Shown piece after piece: positions 11,869 to 23,667 of a stretch of 64,000 nt of DNA. A program made the translations under genes and the position numbers. The notes beneath the pieces were generated by a model. That model did no database searches. It saw nothing but the letters and a program-made list of their open reading frames with translations, and was not told the origin of the DNA. The stretch is from Collybia mongolica (Eukaryota > Basidiomycota > Agaricomycetes > Agaricales > Clitocybaceae). How positions within the stretch are numbered: position 1 is the stretch's first letter; each line of letters starts with the position of its first letter. The stretch spans positions 3,658,001 to 3,722,000 of the forward strand of contig JAAXNY010000001.1 of assembly GCA_013420905.1 (NCBI GenBank), given 5' to 3'.

Positions 11869-14054
11869 ATGGCTCCAACAGAGCCCAAGGCAAGGTATCC
11901 TGAAGATATCGGTACGCTGTTCTGATAAAACACTGATGGTCACGTATTGACATTGGAATTCCATCCTAGTTGCCATATTTCATGCCTCGTTTCATCCAAC
12001 CCAAGGGAACGTGGTCGATTGGTCGTTGAAAGCAAGCGATGGTATGTGGATATATATCTTATCATGAGATATGGCTGACCCCAAAAAACAGACCTAAGTC
12101 TCGACAAACTGGAGTTTAGTGCTCTGCCCAGTGGTCTGCACCTTGTAGAGCAAGATGTTGTGTAGGGGCCCTGCCCTTTTTGTTGGTGTTTTGCTAACGT
12201 TTTCTACATAGATATTTTACCAAGGACGATCAGCACGGTGTATGTGTTTTTCGGCGGAGAAAAACTGGGGAACAAGGGCACCGAGGATTTCGCCTATCTT
12301 CCCTGGGCATTTTACTGGCGAAGTCTCGCAGACCAAGACCTTGGAGACATACCGCGGATCTGAAGGAACTAATCACGAGGATATACTCACAGTCAGATCA
12401 ATCTGACACCCTGCAGCCCACGGATAGCCATTGGGAACTTGCGCGCGCATTTTTCGACGAACGCAAGGTCAGAATGGCCGATCTAGGCGGTGCAGGGGAT
12501 TGGAACGGGTGGAGTCGTGAATTCGATGAGGTATGTCCTTCGACCGTCTACCATTGAATTGTTTAATAGACATTCCGCTCTAGCTCGAGACCGACCCTCC
12601 AAACTCCAATCCAACCCTCCATCTCCCTCATCTCCTCCGAATTCTGGGCCCATCAGCCTTGACGTTATACAAGCATGTTCTTGGACGCCGGCGAATCCTT
12701 ATATACACCCTCCCGCCGGTCGAGGCCGCGTGTATTCTTTGCCAAGTAGCTGCGGACATTTGTTGTGAGGTGCAATACCAGGACGCCAATTTGACCCACT
12801 CAAGCATACGAAGGCTAAAAGGAAAATCTACGGAGCCAATAAATGTGCTCGGAATGGTTAACTTGAATGATCTAGACCGTTTACAATCACAAGGAAAAAC
12901 TGGCCGCGGATGGATTGCTTGTAAGGAAAATATGTCAACTTTGTAGAACACGGCTAACATAATTTAGGCACAACGGATGCAATTTTCCTTGAGAAACCGT
13001 CCTATTATGATCTATTAATTGACCTGACCACCTCAACGCCGAACAAGGCGACGCGGCCTACATTCTATACGTCAAAACCCCTATCTCAACAATCAGGCAA
13101 CTTACGTGCTCCAACACACCGTCTATCTCCCACTACATTTGCTTGGAGCGACATCAAACTCGTTAGCTCATTTTTTCCTCCCGAACAATGATTCTCGCTC
13201 AATCAATGTTGTACACATAGTGGAACGAATTAGACCGTATCCTTCAACTCGACGCAGGTCACTCTTCTCACCAAGATTGCTGCTTACCCTCGGCTCAAGA
13301 TGGTGCTCTAAAATCAAAACTTATAACAACGTGGACTGACGCATGGCGGGTGTATGAAGATGTCTGTGTCGTCTGTGCGGGTCTCTGGATGGGGTCATGG
13401 CGAGGAAACTCTACCATGTCATATTCCACAGCCGGCGGCGCCGAAAATTGGGGGAGGGTAAGGTTAGAAGGAGATGACGATCTGAGTGTTGGGGGCAGTG
13501 CATATATCAGGAGCCTAGGTCAGGGTATTGAGGGCGGGCCTACTGCAACGGGCAGCCAGGCTGGTGCATCCACGACATTATCTTTACCAACGAATAGGAC
13601 GATGCGGCGATCATCAAATATGTCATGGTCGAGCAGTAGGGCAACTGTTGTGGGCACATCCCCTTCCATCGGCGGCTCTGAGGTTCTAAACAGCAAGATA
13701 CGACAAGTCTCGACAATTAACGTAGTCGAGCATGACACTAATGATACAGATTATGACGACAACGAGAGAAGGGATGCGCAACTTCGAACGACACTTTCCT
13801 TAATCCAGACTTTCCATGCTCATACAACATTCCAACTCTCTGTCCTTGAGTCATTCCTCCCTCATGGTGTGCCTTCTGAACCCCAGACCGTTCACCTTGC
13901 TCCCAAGGACATTCTTGCGTTTGAACTGGGTCCGCTTAGCGGGTTTGATGCAAAATATTTGGAATGGTTGGCAGAGGAATATGCGGGAGGGACCACGGTG
14001 ATTGTCCGGCGAGGGTGGAGAGATTTGCTGGGCGCCATTTTCGGATATAGTTAA
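11869..14054 (+). CDS. DENND11/LCHN-like DENN-domain protein
   Basis: Proteins of this family are predicted DENN-type regulators of Rab GTPases in membrane traffic; the fungal members are poorly studied. ATG 11869 begins a 43-nt first exon (MAPTEPKARYPEDI) with a GT donor at 912. The second exon reads VAIFHASFHPTQGNVVDWSL and DKLEFSALPSGLHLVEQD, both hallmarks of the family. It continues FTKDDQHGVCVFRRRKT, WNGWSREFDE, LLRILGPSALTLYKHVLGRR, RILIYTLPPVEAACILC and FAWSDIKLWNELDRILQLD. The 3' exon from about 13340 encodes WRVYEDVCVVCAGLWMGSW, a serine/glycine-rich region, and a C-terminus GWRDLLGAIFGYS. The C-terminal half is the least conserved. Six to eight introns are inferred. No frame break was noted. 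Confidence 0.75.
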
Positions 14055-14535
14055 CTCGTAAGTAGATAGATGTAAGTATCATCGGGACATTTATTATTCC
14101 GTATCATAACGATTTATATCCTGTATCCTTTGATATTGATACCCAGTACATAGAATTCCACGTTCATTTTGTTCAAATAGTCATGAGGGCTCAACCAAAT
14201 TTTTCCATCAATCACTCAAAGTACCGGCAGGACGACGACACGCACCACACATACGTCTGGCCCAAAGAGCGCGTCAACATCCCACCAGTACCTGAAAAAA
14301 TGTATGTGAAGCTGCAGGAAGTAGGGGTGGCTACAATCAAGGGTTACGACCTCATTCATCAAGTGTTCACTGCTAATTCGAAATACATGTTGGTAAGTCG
14401 TGTTTTAAGTATCCAAGGCCATCCTGATAACCCACCCATCTGGACAATAACGATAAATAAACATACATATATAAACCACGTGTGGGTTCTGGCTGGGCAT
14501 GTTCTACCTCACACAAAAAGTACGAGAGGTCACCT
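14055..14535. other. Convergent 3' region between the DENN-like gene and the small membrane-protein gene
   Basis: This holds both 3' UTRs. A plus-strand frame from ATG 14183 (MRAQPNFSINHSKYRQDDDT) runs 118 codons, but I recognise nothing in it and it overlaps the likely 3' end of the minus-strand gene, so I do not call it. Confidence 0.35.
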
Positions 14536-15148
14536 CTAGATTTTGTCTTTGGATCCGCTTTGATTTCGTCGGAATAGACCCTTCTTCTTCTTCTTCTCCT
14601 CTGCACTCCCATTGCTCTTGCTGCTCGCTGCTGAGTTGGAACGGTGCATTTGGGGCGGTGTTTGGGAAACCGAGTTCACGGATCCGTCTCCTTTTCTGAA
14701 TGATGCAGCGCCCATTGCTTTGACGAAACCCCTACGTTCAGATATGAGATCAAGTGGTCGCCCACACATTTATACACACCGTTGAGTAGCATCCACATAG
14801 TCTTCCCGATCGAACCGCTTGGATGTTTTGATAGATACACCTTTATCTGAGATTGTGAGCCCTCGTGTTTTTAGACTAGGGTCCAAATCAGCGTCGATGG
14901 GGGCATATACGAAATTTCTGACCCACCTCTCTTTCGTAGACTGAACACTTTGCGAAATTTGTTTTGAAATATACAAGATGCCATAGATTACCCCGCCAAC
15001 TACACCTACAGTCTGCAGAAAATATCAGGTAGCTGTTTATGGTGAACGCAGAGTGCGGTCTCACTAGCGTTAGCGAGATAAAGTCAAACCTACAGTGACG
15101 GTGAGTCAAGGCGCGTTGAAGTGCAAATCGGACACACCAGTGGGCCAT
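14536..15148 (-). CDS. Small single-pass membrane protein of unknown function
   Basis: I do not recognise the family. ATG at 15148 gives MAHWCVRFALQRALT; after one intron a hydrophobic stretch VVGGVIYGILYIS looks like a membrane segment close to the N-terminus. It is followed by KQISQSVQSTKERWVRNFVY, then RGLTISDKGVSIKTSKRFDR and EDYVDATQR. After a second intron (donor GTGTGT, acceptor ACGTAG) come GFVKAMGAASFRKGDGS, a Ser/Asn-rich stretch, and a lysine-rich tail (EEKKKKKGLFRRNQSGSKDK). About 165 residues. The clean intron borders and continuous frame argue for a real gene. The N-terminal anchor with a basic cytosolic tail could suit an ER or mitochondrial outer-membrane protein, but that is a guess. 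Confidence 0.55.
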
Positions 15149-15869
15149 TATTGCTCAGTTCTACAATTTGAATGACCAGCGTGTTAGTTGGAAGAAAAAA
15201 AATCGATGAAATCAAAACCAAGAAAATACAGGAAAGTAATGATGGAAAAGAGAGACGGCGTTAATAAGGTGCGTTTCAAGTACACAGGCTCGTGATGACA
15301 TCCTGATCGGCGCGCCCCGGTGGCTGTGCATCCCAGGGACACTTAATCCAAATACGGTTGAGTCAAACAACCGCTAAGCACCGAAGTGCTGTTAACATTT
15401 CGCCATTAACAAATAAATACCACTGGCAGTGTGGATCCATCCAGTACTATCTTTATTACTTCTGTAACGACCGGACCCTCGTCCACCGTGAGCGTGTCAT
15501 AATTACCTCGTGATTAAAAAGGATGCTGACTGCCAGATAACCAAAGCCTGAAGCCCGAGCCTGAAATATCACCTAGGTGATCGATTTTCATGCCATACCA
15601 TTGGAATAAACACAAGTACCCAACTCAAGTAAGAATGGCACCCCCATGACCATCTGTGATGATGATCTAACCTTTAGCCTACACATTTCAGAGCTTAGCA
15701 TTTAACGCGGAACGGTGGTCGCCTGAGACCTAGTTCGATTCACTTGCAATTAGGTATCGACACCTATCTCGTACCTTTGTATTCATCGGCCACACGCTTT
15801 TGTCAGCCTCGTTCGCCCACAAGTGACCGTGATATCATTTCCCTACCCCACCCACACCAACCTCTTAGG
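15149..15869. other. Divergent intergenic region, small membrane-protein gene to F-box gene
   Basis: No gene is supported. It must contain both promoters. The frame of the F-box gene is open upstream to about 15744 but has no ATG there, so the first ATG at 15870 is preferred. Confidence 0.4.
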
Positions 15870-17378
15870 ATGAACGCATTTTTTGCCAAAACACAGCGCC
15901 AAGAGTCGGCCATGGATCTCGGATACAGGAGAAGAAACCACTTACTGACCGATGAAGCACAAGGAGTGATCTGTGGTCCCATCGCTGAGATCCAGAAACA
16001 TGCTGACCTTCTTGATAATGGGATCTCCAAGTCTCATGCTTCCACCGATAAGCTTCTGGATCTACGTGAAGAACGGGAAGTTCGAATACTCGCATTAAAG
16101 GGGGTAGAAGCATTTCCCCCCGAAATACTGGGAAAAATTTTTGTTCTCTGTAAAATACGGAAGGCTGTCATCATACCACCAAATCTAACGTCCCCGCCTT
16201 GGACACTGGGTCGAGTCTGCTCCCGATGGAGACATATACTTTGGAACACACCAGACCTATGGAACTGCCTCGAAATCCGAAATGACCCGTCCCATAGGGA
16301 AGTTCTCGCTATTCCTGCTGCTGTTCGTGACATTGTGTCTCACAGCCACGGACTAATTTCCTTGACCGCTCCCGTGTTAACGATGGCGTCAGCCCTCGAC
16401 ACTATCCTTTCCTTCCCAAGTCGGTTTACACATTTAAGTCTCAGGATTGATCATGTCGCGTTCTGCGCGATATTAGAACTGCCTGATAACTCATTCGATC
16501 ACTTAGAGGCATTGAACATACGTATTCGCCAACGCTACCTGAATCCCCACTTCCCCGTCTACACCCACACGTCTCTGCAGACTGCCCACAGGCTCAAGAG
16601 TTTCTCCATTCGTGGAGCCGAAATTTCAACCTGTCCTCCTCATTTACTGCTTCTCCCTTGGGGTCAAATCACAAGGCTTCAGTGGTCTATTAAAATACCA
16701 CCAAGCACCATATATTTCATCCTAGCGCAATGTGCATCTCTGCTAATTTGTGAGATCTACGTAAGGTCAGAGATTTCCCAAGAACCACTCAGAACTGGAC
16801 ACGTACTCGTTCCAAACCTCCGCTCGTTCTCCCTGAATTTTGGTGGCTCCGGTATACTCGATTGGGATAGGTTTCTCCGGCCGTTCGAGCTTCCATCTCT
16901 GAAAGATTTCTCAGTCTACACATACTCCAGTCATCTGTCCCACCAGACTCTCATTTCCCTCATCAACCGCTCCTCTTGTATCCTGGATAGATTGTCCCTG
17001 ATAGACCACTCGATCAGGGGGCACGATTTTGGCCGCCAAGATAACTGTGATCTCTTACAAGTCATTCCATCACTCGAAATGCTTGAGACATCCTTCGTAA
17101 TCCCGGCTACCGTTTTCAACGCTATTTCGCTAGGACTTCTTCCACGACTCCACTCACTAAAATGCGGCGTACATCCAAACGGGTTTCATGCGTTTCTCGA
17201 CCTGATGGAACGTTATCTGCAAATACCATCGGCTGCACCATACAGAGGTGTGTCGTCTGCCAACATCGGATGCTATAACGCCTTAGGAATTGACGGAGCG
17301 TACAAGCGCTTTCGTAAAGCATCTCCGATGTATGTAAAGGACGGAAGGGATATCGCAGTAAACCGGACGCGTCTGTAA
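15870..17378 (+). CDS. F-box-like protein, likely SCF substrate receptor
   Basis: An uninterrupted reading frame of 502 codons from ATG 15870 (MNAFFAKTQRQESAMDLGYR). The F-box-like segment starts near residue 80: FPPEILGKIFVLCKIRK, and then TLGRVCSRWRHILWNTPDLW, the pattern typical of the greatly expanded F-box-like families of agaricomycetes. The rest consists of leucine-rich, poorly conserved stretches (FTHLSLRIDHVAFCAILELP; LEALNIRIRQRYLN; LKDFSVYTYSS; LHSLKCGVHPN) that resemble an irregular LRR solenoid. The F-box would bind Skp1 and the repeats would recruit a ubiquitylation target; the target is unknown. It is intronless over its main length, unlike its neighbours, which is common in this family. 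Confidence 0.8.
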   Translation: MNAFFAKTQRQESAMDLGYRRRNHLLTDEAQGVICGPIAEIQKHADLLDNGISKSHASTDKLLDLREEREVRILALKGVEAFPPEILGKIFVLCKIRKAVIIPPNLTSPPWTLGRVCSRWRHILWNTPDLWNCLEIRNDPSHREVLAIPAAVRDIVSHSHGLISLTAPVLTMASALDTILSFPSRFTHLSLRIDHVAFCAILELPDNSFDHLEALNIRIRQRYLNPHFPVYTHTSLQTAHRLKSFSIRGAEISTCPPHLLLLPWGQITRLQWSIKIPPSTIYFILAQCASLLICEIYVRSEISQEPLRTGHVLVPNLRSFSLNFGGSGILDWDRFLRPFELPSLKDFSVYTYSSHLSHQTLISLINRSSCILDRLSLIDHSIRGHDFGRQDNCDLLQVIPSLEMLETSFVIPATVFNAISLGLLPRLHSLKCGVHPNGFHAFLDLMERYLQIPSAAPYRGVSSANIGCYNALGIDGAYKRFRKASPMYVKDGRDIAVNRTRL

Positions 17379-18581
17379 GGCCTCAGAGCTTAAAAAAGTG
17401 AGGATATACCGGGTCACTGCTCTCATATGTGACTAAGTATGGAAGAATGCCATTATACTAGCAAGGCATTACATGCCTCTACTTTGCCAACAAACTCTAC
17501 CAGCGATTATCTTCGTTTGGTTTGTTTAGTCGTCCCCGCCGTGTGCCTGGAGTGACGAACGATAGAGGTGAGAGGGGGCAACGAATGACGCACATACATA
17601 TCAATACGAGGAGAATGGATAAGATGAGTGGTGGGAGGTCATGTTCATCATGTGGACCAGAATTTCATGCCTCGTCCATGAGACAATACACACGCACAGC
17701 TGGATTCGATCCGACATACGCCTGTACTGAGTATCGTCGTAAGAGACACCATTTCAATTTATTTTCAGACAAACTATGACGAGGAGGTTAGATAACGGTA
17801 TATATGCCTTTGTCAACGTGATAACCGTCGTAAGTAATCAGCATTCGTCGCATATGCAAGTGCTAGGAGAGTGTAGAAGAATATGGTTTTGGAAGAGGAA
17901 AATTTGCCAGGAATCAGATCAGATCCTATACATACCCCTCCATAATATTCGCAAGGACAGTCCAGCCAAGGTCTCGAACTTCTCGTCAGTTGCTGCGAAA
18001 AGCACTTAGTCACTACACCCGTATCAAGGCGAACATAATCTAAATCTCAAGTCTGCTTGCCATATGTCCCGCAAGGTTGGTTGGCTCAACTTCCTGCCTA
18101 GGAACTCTCATAATCGTCATGAGTAACTCGGCTGAGCGTTGTTAGCACAGCGCCACGGGCACGAATGGTGGAGTTCGATGAAGAGAATCAGGGTATCTGA
18201 GGTTTGATATGAACCGATTGGTTGATCAACGCCAGGGATATTGCTTCCATGCGGGCAGGATAGATAAAAAGGTATCACAGGAATCATATACGAGCCTCTG
18301 GGTTGAGATTTTCCTGACGTGGTTGCTCGCATTGTATCATTCATGCTACTTGGAATCGTGACCCACATGCCACCACTCATGGGACGTCCGACCTACTCAA
18401 AGAATGGAGATTACTGGTTACCATCTGGTATTCTTCATGAGCATACAAGATGATAGGTACCGGAGTACACCTTACGATATCATACTGATTATTGACTACC
18501 AGCTTCTCTTGATTGTCGTAAAGTCGAGGCCAAGGCGACTAAGGTTCTCCCGCATTAGTCAACGGATATACCAGGCGAGCA
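17379..18581. other. Intergenic 1.2 kb with a tRNA-like repeat remnant
   Basis: No protein gene is supported; the short frames have no recognisable content. The minus strand between about 17960 and 18025 carries a tRNA-like head described separately. The rest contains the 3' ends of the F-box and nucleotidase genes. Confidence 0.35.
17960..18025 (-). repeat. tRNA-like (possible SINE head) remnant
   Basis: On the minus strand GGGTGTAGTGACTAAGTG resembles a Pol III box A, and about 35 nt later AGTTCGAGACC is close to the box B consensus GGTTCGANNCC. No full cloverleaf could be drawn, so this is not called as a tRNA gene. A decayed tRNA-derived SINE is the likeliest reading. Confidence 0.3.
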
Positions 18582-19855
18582 TCATGCTTTCGACTTTGCT
18601 TCGACCGTTGCTTTTTGTACGGCATCCAATACGCGGGCATGAATGTCTTTTCCTGCAGCCACAACCCCAAAGTTTTCGCCCAACGTGCGACCCAACCCGA
18701 AGTTGAGCGGCTCACCTCGGGAGTCGCTGACAACACCGCCGGCTTCCTCTATGAGTATCGCACCTGGAGCATGATCCTGGACAAGCAATAAGGATTATGA
18801 GGAACGACGTCAAAAAAGAATGATACCCAGATCTTTTCCTGGTAGCCAACACCTGTAGGCATCCTCAAGTACGCACCACCTTCTCCGCGTGCAAGGCAGC
18901 CGTATTTGGCTTGGCTGTCCATACGAACGGGGTTGCGAGTGATGCCTAGAAGAGATGACACGCGATCATTGAAAGAATGTGACGAGTGAGCAGCTTCCAC
19001 TGATTCGAGAAAGTTGAGGCTAGACGGAGTTGACGTGGGGATTCTAAGTGGGGTAGGGTTTGCACCGCTCAGAGATATCTATATCAAACCGTTGGTCGTG
19101 GCAAAGGTGTGGGTCGACAAGGAAGCCCACCTGCTCTGCCCCGTGGCCTCTCACCGCAACAAACATGCATCCTTGGCCGAGTTTCAGGTTCTCCGGATCG
19201 GTCGGGAGGTTTGGGCAGCCAATAACCCCAACTTGAACTTGGGCGTTGACGATGAGTGACAGACAGACGGCGTATTGTTCTCCCCTGAGGAAGCCTTTAG
19301 TTCCGTCTATTGGGTCAATCGTCCACATTCCTAGGGGCGATATTTCTGAGTATCAAGGACATTAAGTATGAAGTAAAGGGATATCACTTACGTCCGGCGT
19401 TTCCACCGGGGTAGTTTCCTCGATCAATGGCATCTAGGAGCTCAGCAGCAGTCTTCTCCTGACCGGGACCAATTCCCCATTCTGAGTTTTCCCCAAGCTC
19501 AAGCTCTCCTGTCAATGCCTCGTTCGCAAGTGCGACGATTCGATCTCGCAGGCTGGCACCGGAATCCATACGTAAGTCAGCTGCATCTTCCTCGCCCACA
19601 ATAGGATCCGCTGGAAATGCATGCTGTAGAATTGTGCTGATGACAGCCTGTGCAGAGTAGTCTCCGACTGAGGGTAGAATATGTTAGTGTTTTTTAGGTA
19701 TCGGGATTAGGCAGGATACCTGTCACTGGAGATTTATCGCCTTTTGTGAGAGTTTCGTTTTTCACCAATTTATTGAAAACGGAAGATGTGAGCAAGCAGG
19801 CTCTCCGAACGGCAGCGATGGCTACTTGTTTTTCTGCTGCGAATGTGAGGGACAT
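18582..19855 (-). CDS. MET22: 3'(2'),5'-bisphosphate nucleotidase (Met22/Hal2 family)
   Basis: Removes the 3'-phosphate of PAP and PAPS, keeping sulfate assimilation running; in yeast it is the target of lithium and sodium toxicity. ATG at 19855 gives MSLTFAAEKQVAIAAVRRAC; an in-frame ATG at 19912 would add 19 residues. GDKSPVTVGDYSAQAVI follows, then the metal-binding motif GEEDAADLR. The inositol-phosphatase signature is WTIDPIDGTKGFLRGEQYAV at about 19270-19330, and the second signature is WDHAPGAILIEEAGG near 18740-18790. The C-terminus reads VLDAVQKATVEAKSKA before the stop at 18582. Five or so short introns. All catalytic motifs are present, so it is expected to be active. Confidence 0.88.
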
Positions 19856-20077
19856 TGAATAAGATCGATGGGCGATTCGGCGGATGAGTAGATCGCGGAC
19901 TCCATAGTTCATCTATGAAATTATTTGATTTTTATTTCTAAAACCAAAGATGTCGTAATTTTGGTTGTTATGCTCACATGATAAAGCGGAATCACGGGGC
20001 GCAAAAATGGGAATTAATGCTAACGATGTTACACTGTCAAGACCGAAGATCGAAATGGATACCAGAATTTTCCTTAT

Positions 20078-21376
20078 CTAACTATTCATATCACTGACGC
20101 ACTCCCACACGCCCTTAAGGTTCTCTTTCCAGAGGGTAACCTTCCCATCTCCACAACTTACTGCTAACAGGTTGCCAGCGAGGCTCCATGACACACGCCA
20201 GACAACATCAGGGAATTTACCCGCGGGGGGAGGCGCGGCGGATGTGGGAGACGTGAGGGTGGAGGAAGGATCAAGCGCAGTCTTGACCCATGGCGATGTC
20301 GGCGTGTCTTTTGTCCAAATGAGAACGGTCTTATCTTGAGATGCGGTGGCGATGTAGCTCCTGGGGAGACCGATGTTCGGTGCCCATGCGACATCTCGCA
20401 CCCAGTCAGTGTGGCCTTCAAGGGTTTCCTCCTCTACCCACGATTGCGAGTCGTCTCTGTACCCCCAGATTTTGACAAGATTATCACATCCCGCGCTAGC
20501 AAAGCGTTTAACCGAAGGAACGGACGGCAGTTGGTTCTGCTGATTGGGGGGTAGTTGGTTCTGTTGTGGAGTGATGAGGGAGCCTGGTTGGGTCGCGGGG
20601 GCCCACGAGACAGCGTTACAGCCAATGGCGTGTCCATTGAAGATGTCGGCACCCCATTGACCGTCATCTAATTTAGCAGTGATTGATAAATGCATGGGAG
20701 AAGCGTAAAAATTCATTTCATACTTTTGAAGGTCAGAACAGAGAGCTTCCCATCCGAGGAGGCACACGCCAAGATCGCGCCGAGTTCATGAGGCGCCCAT
20801 GATACAGAGTTGACTGTATGTTTGTGAATTAAAGCCTAGACACTAATGCCAAATAAACACACCCGACGCAGTGTGGAGTGTGTGCTCCTTCACTTTAGTC
20901 CAACCCCCGATAGCAGGTCCCTGCCCTTGCTGTTCTTTCCAGATCAGGACTTTTCCGTCGTATGAACAAGATGCGAGGATATGACCGTATTTTGGATGCG
21001 CCCAGGAGACTTGCCAGACTGGGCCTGTGTGTCTATGAATGTAATGAGCGCAGAAACTCGTACCCTATTGATACGTCACGCACCCTTTCAATGTGTGTCC
21101 TCCCGATGCACGTTGGGTTTCACCATCGACCACGTCGAAAACCTTAACAGTGCGGTCTGAGGAGCATGTCGCAAGGCGTTTTCCATAGTAATCCAGTTGC
21201 GCATCGTGCTAAAACAATTGGATAGATATTCAATGTAGGATCGCATTTAAGGAGACTACATACGATCATATCCTCGTGAGCGGTCTCGATGGGCACAGAC
21301 TCGGAGGTCGTTGCAGACGCCTTCTATAATGTCATTTTTCTCCTCCATCTTCAATTGGTCAAAAAAAACTTACCAT
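20078..21376 (-). CDS. SEC13: Sec13, WD40 subunit of the COPII coat and nuclear pore
   Basis: Sec13 forms a six-bladed propeller that pairs with Sec31 in COPII vesicles and with Nup145C in the nuclear pore, and also serves in SEACAT. Blade motifs are read in order: [156 protein letters not shown]. It ends ECVSDMNS at 20078. The first coding exon appears to be only the ATG (21374-21376): GTAAGT follows at once, and after a 50 bp intron (21324-21373) the frame resumes with [21 protein letters not shown] Gln/Pro insertion (around 20540) lies between blades. Identity is nearly certain. Confidence 0.93.
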
Positions 21377-22329
21377 TATGAGTTCAGGCCACCAACGATT
21401 AAACCTTTGAGTAGTCGACTTTCACTTGTCAACGTGGCTGCAATTGTCACAACACACGTCACCTGATGTGAGCTGTGACGCCCTTGGATAAGTATTTTCG
21501 AGGTGTAAGATCTGAGAGGGTATGTTGATTTCCTTCTTTAAATCACATCTTCAGGGGGTCCGAAGCCAAGATCGTTTATTGCCTCGCCTGAACAAGCAGA
21601 CTGGTGAGCTTAGCGCCCTTTTAAGCTTTCAGGTTCTGGCCCTGTACGGAGTTGCTTGTTAGGTGCGTTCTGACTACGTGGTTTATCTCATTCGCGTCCT
21701 CGCATTCATTTGCACACCTTAGTCAGGCAGCTTCAAAATGGGCCGTAAACAAATTGTCACTACAATCATGGCCGTGTTGGAAACCGCAGGAGAAATCTAC
21801 ATACCTGTTAATCGGTCCATAAGGGGCATGTGTGGTCATTCAGGAGAGGCGGGGTACCCTTTCAGTTGGTTCTTTAAGCCATTGACGACGACGGTACCTA
21901 ACACTTCAACTGGACCCACCAGAGTATCCACTCGGCGATAACTACTGGATGGCTCTCCGGGGTCGCAGCTGACACATGGTGATTGCTCCAGATCTAATCT
22001 CAGCGGAAATTATATACGACCTCGTTCTTCTTGACTTGGGCACTCAGCGCTCAGGGCGAACGCCGTGATGGAGCCTATATCTAATTTGGCCAATACAGGT
22101 TACTCCGATTTGATGTCATGGTGGCAGGTGATTGTGGGAATGTTACCAACCAATACAAACACTGAACACCTGGTACTATGTAGGCATCTTCACTAACGGG
22201 CCCCCGGTTACTCCAGTGGACTTGAAGACTCACATGCAGGTGTCAACTGCTGTTGACCCAACCAGTCTTGTAAGCAGGTCTGTACCAGTTCCATTCCTTC
22301 ATCTGACCCTGTCGACTTCATCAACGTAG
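21377..22329. other. Region upstream of kinase A; possible 5' exon
   Basis: ATG 21738 opens a 67-codon frame (MGRKQIVTTIMAVLETAGEI) that might be the first exon of the kinase gene to its right, but I could not connect it to the kinase domain through convincing splice sites. The stretch before it would hold the SEC13 promoter. Confidence 0.3.
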
Positions 22330-23667
22330 GATTTGAGCGACTATGTGCACAAGAATGGCGAGCATTACGAAGCAATTGGGGAACATGCTGATCTATGGCG
22401 TGGGACTCTGACAATGACGACGGGCGATAAACCGCACCTGGTAGGTTCGCAGTTAAACAAAGAATATTCAAATTCGACATCACTCTTAAATAAAACTAGG
22501 TCGCAATTAAAGTGCTACGTGGTGGACCAATGCGCAAGCCCAACTCTCAAACCAAGTTGGATAAGGCGCGTCAGTTTGTATTCAATCGGTGAACTGGTTG
22601 CGAAGGATAAATCTTCGGCCACAAACGATATTAACACCCCTTGATTTAGGACCTCGAGAGCTATGGAAAAGTCTGGCGCAACTTGCAACACCCCAACATA
22701 GCTCGTTTCTGGGGCCTTGCGTTCGATTTTGGCCCTATGCCTGCTCTCATTCTCGACTACTATCCTCACGGCAACATCGTAGGATATATAAAGAAGCAGA
22801 GAGTCCCAAACCAAGCAAAATTGCACCTGGTCATTACTTTCTTGTGGATGCACATTCTTTAATATTAATGTTCCTATAGCTGCTCGAGATCGCCCAGGGA
22901 ATCGAATTTCTACATAGTTGCAAACCTTCGATTATACATGGGGATATTCGTGGCGTAAGGTGATTTTTTTTGCAAGGATATGTGGCTGATAATTATCAAG
23001 GCAAATGTGCTGATTAATGCGAGCGGCGAGGCTGTTCTGGCCGACTACCAATTGGCATTTATCATTGAGTCTTCTGATTTTACTTCTGTCAAGACAGCAG
23101 GTACCTGCAGATGGACTGCTCCGGAAATCATGAGTCCTCCAGAAGACGATAGCCCTACCGATTCACCTTCTTTGTTCACGCTTTCCAGTGACATATTCTC
23201 ATTTGCCATGACATTCATCGAGGTTTATATGCTTTTGATTTTTTTTTTGATACAGTCTTGTTGATTCCAGGTTGCAGGTTTTTACTGAGCAACTTCCCTT
23301 CGCAACAAAGAAGAATGACAGCTCTGTGATTTTTGCTATTCTCGACGGCCATAGGCCTGATATTCCAGCATATATCCAATCGAAAGAGGGGCTGACCCAG
23401 CTCGTGAAGGAATGCTGGGCGCCAACGCCAGAAGAACGTCCTACAGCTGAGGAAGTTTGTAGAGATCTCGCACATGTGTGTCCATCCTATCCCGTTATAT
23501 GGTTATGTGTTCAATGTCAACCTCAGCATACCCCATCACGTTTCAGATTCTGGCTTGAACGGTATGTTTCCATTTGGTGGATTGTTCATGACCCTGTATG
23601 CCATTGGAATCTCAACAAAGCCAACAGATATCTCAGCTACCTATGGCCATCCAGTCTGGTTAAGTAA
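22330..23667 (+). CDS. Protein kinase-like gene A (TKL-like), possibly inactive
   Basis: The kinase domain starts after an acceptor at 22329: DLSDYVHKNGEHYEAIGEHA and LWRGTLT (degenerate Gly loop). After an intron comes the VAIK motif (VAIKVLRGGPMRKPNSQTK). Then HPNIARFWGLAFDFGPMPAL, LILDYYPHGNIVGYIKK, and GIEFLHSCKPSIIHGDIRG with the catalytic-loop Asp, then ANVLIN. The DFG position reads DYQ (LADYQLA): the metal-binding Asp is kept but the Gly is lost. The activation segment ends GTCRWTAPEIMSP. The C-lobe follows: SDIFSFAMTFIEV, LPFATKKNDSSVIFAILDGH, ECWAPTPEERPTAEEVCRDL. The region after about 23475 and the N-terminus are unresolved. It belongs to the large TKL-like expansion of agaricomycetes; its substrate is unknown. 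It is related to kinase B on the other side of MEF1. Confidence 0.7.

Noticed and set aside
14183..14539. 118-codon plus-strand frame between two convergent genes
   Set aside because: No recognised domain, and it lies in what should be the 3' UTRs of both neighbours; it is long only by chance as far as can be seen.
17960..18025. Functional tRNA gene
   Set aside because: Box A and box B-like words exist, but acceptor and anticodon stems cannot be paired.
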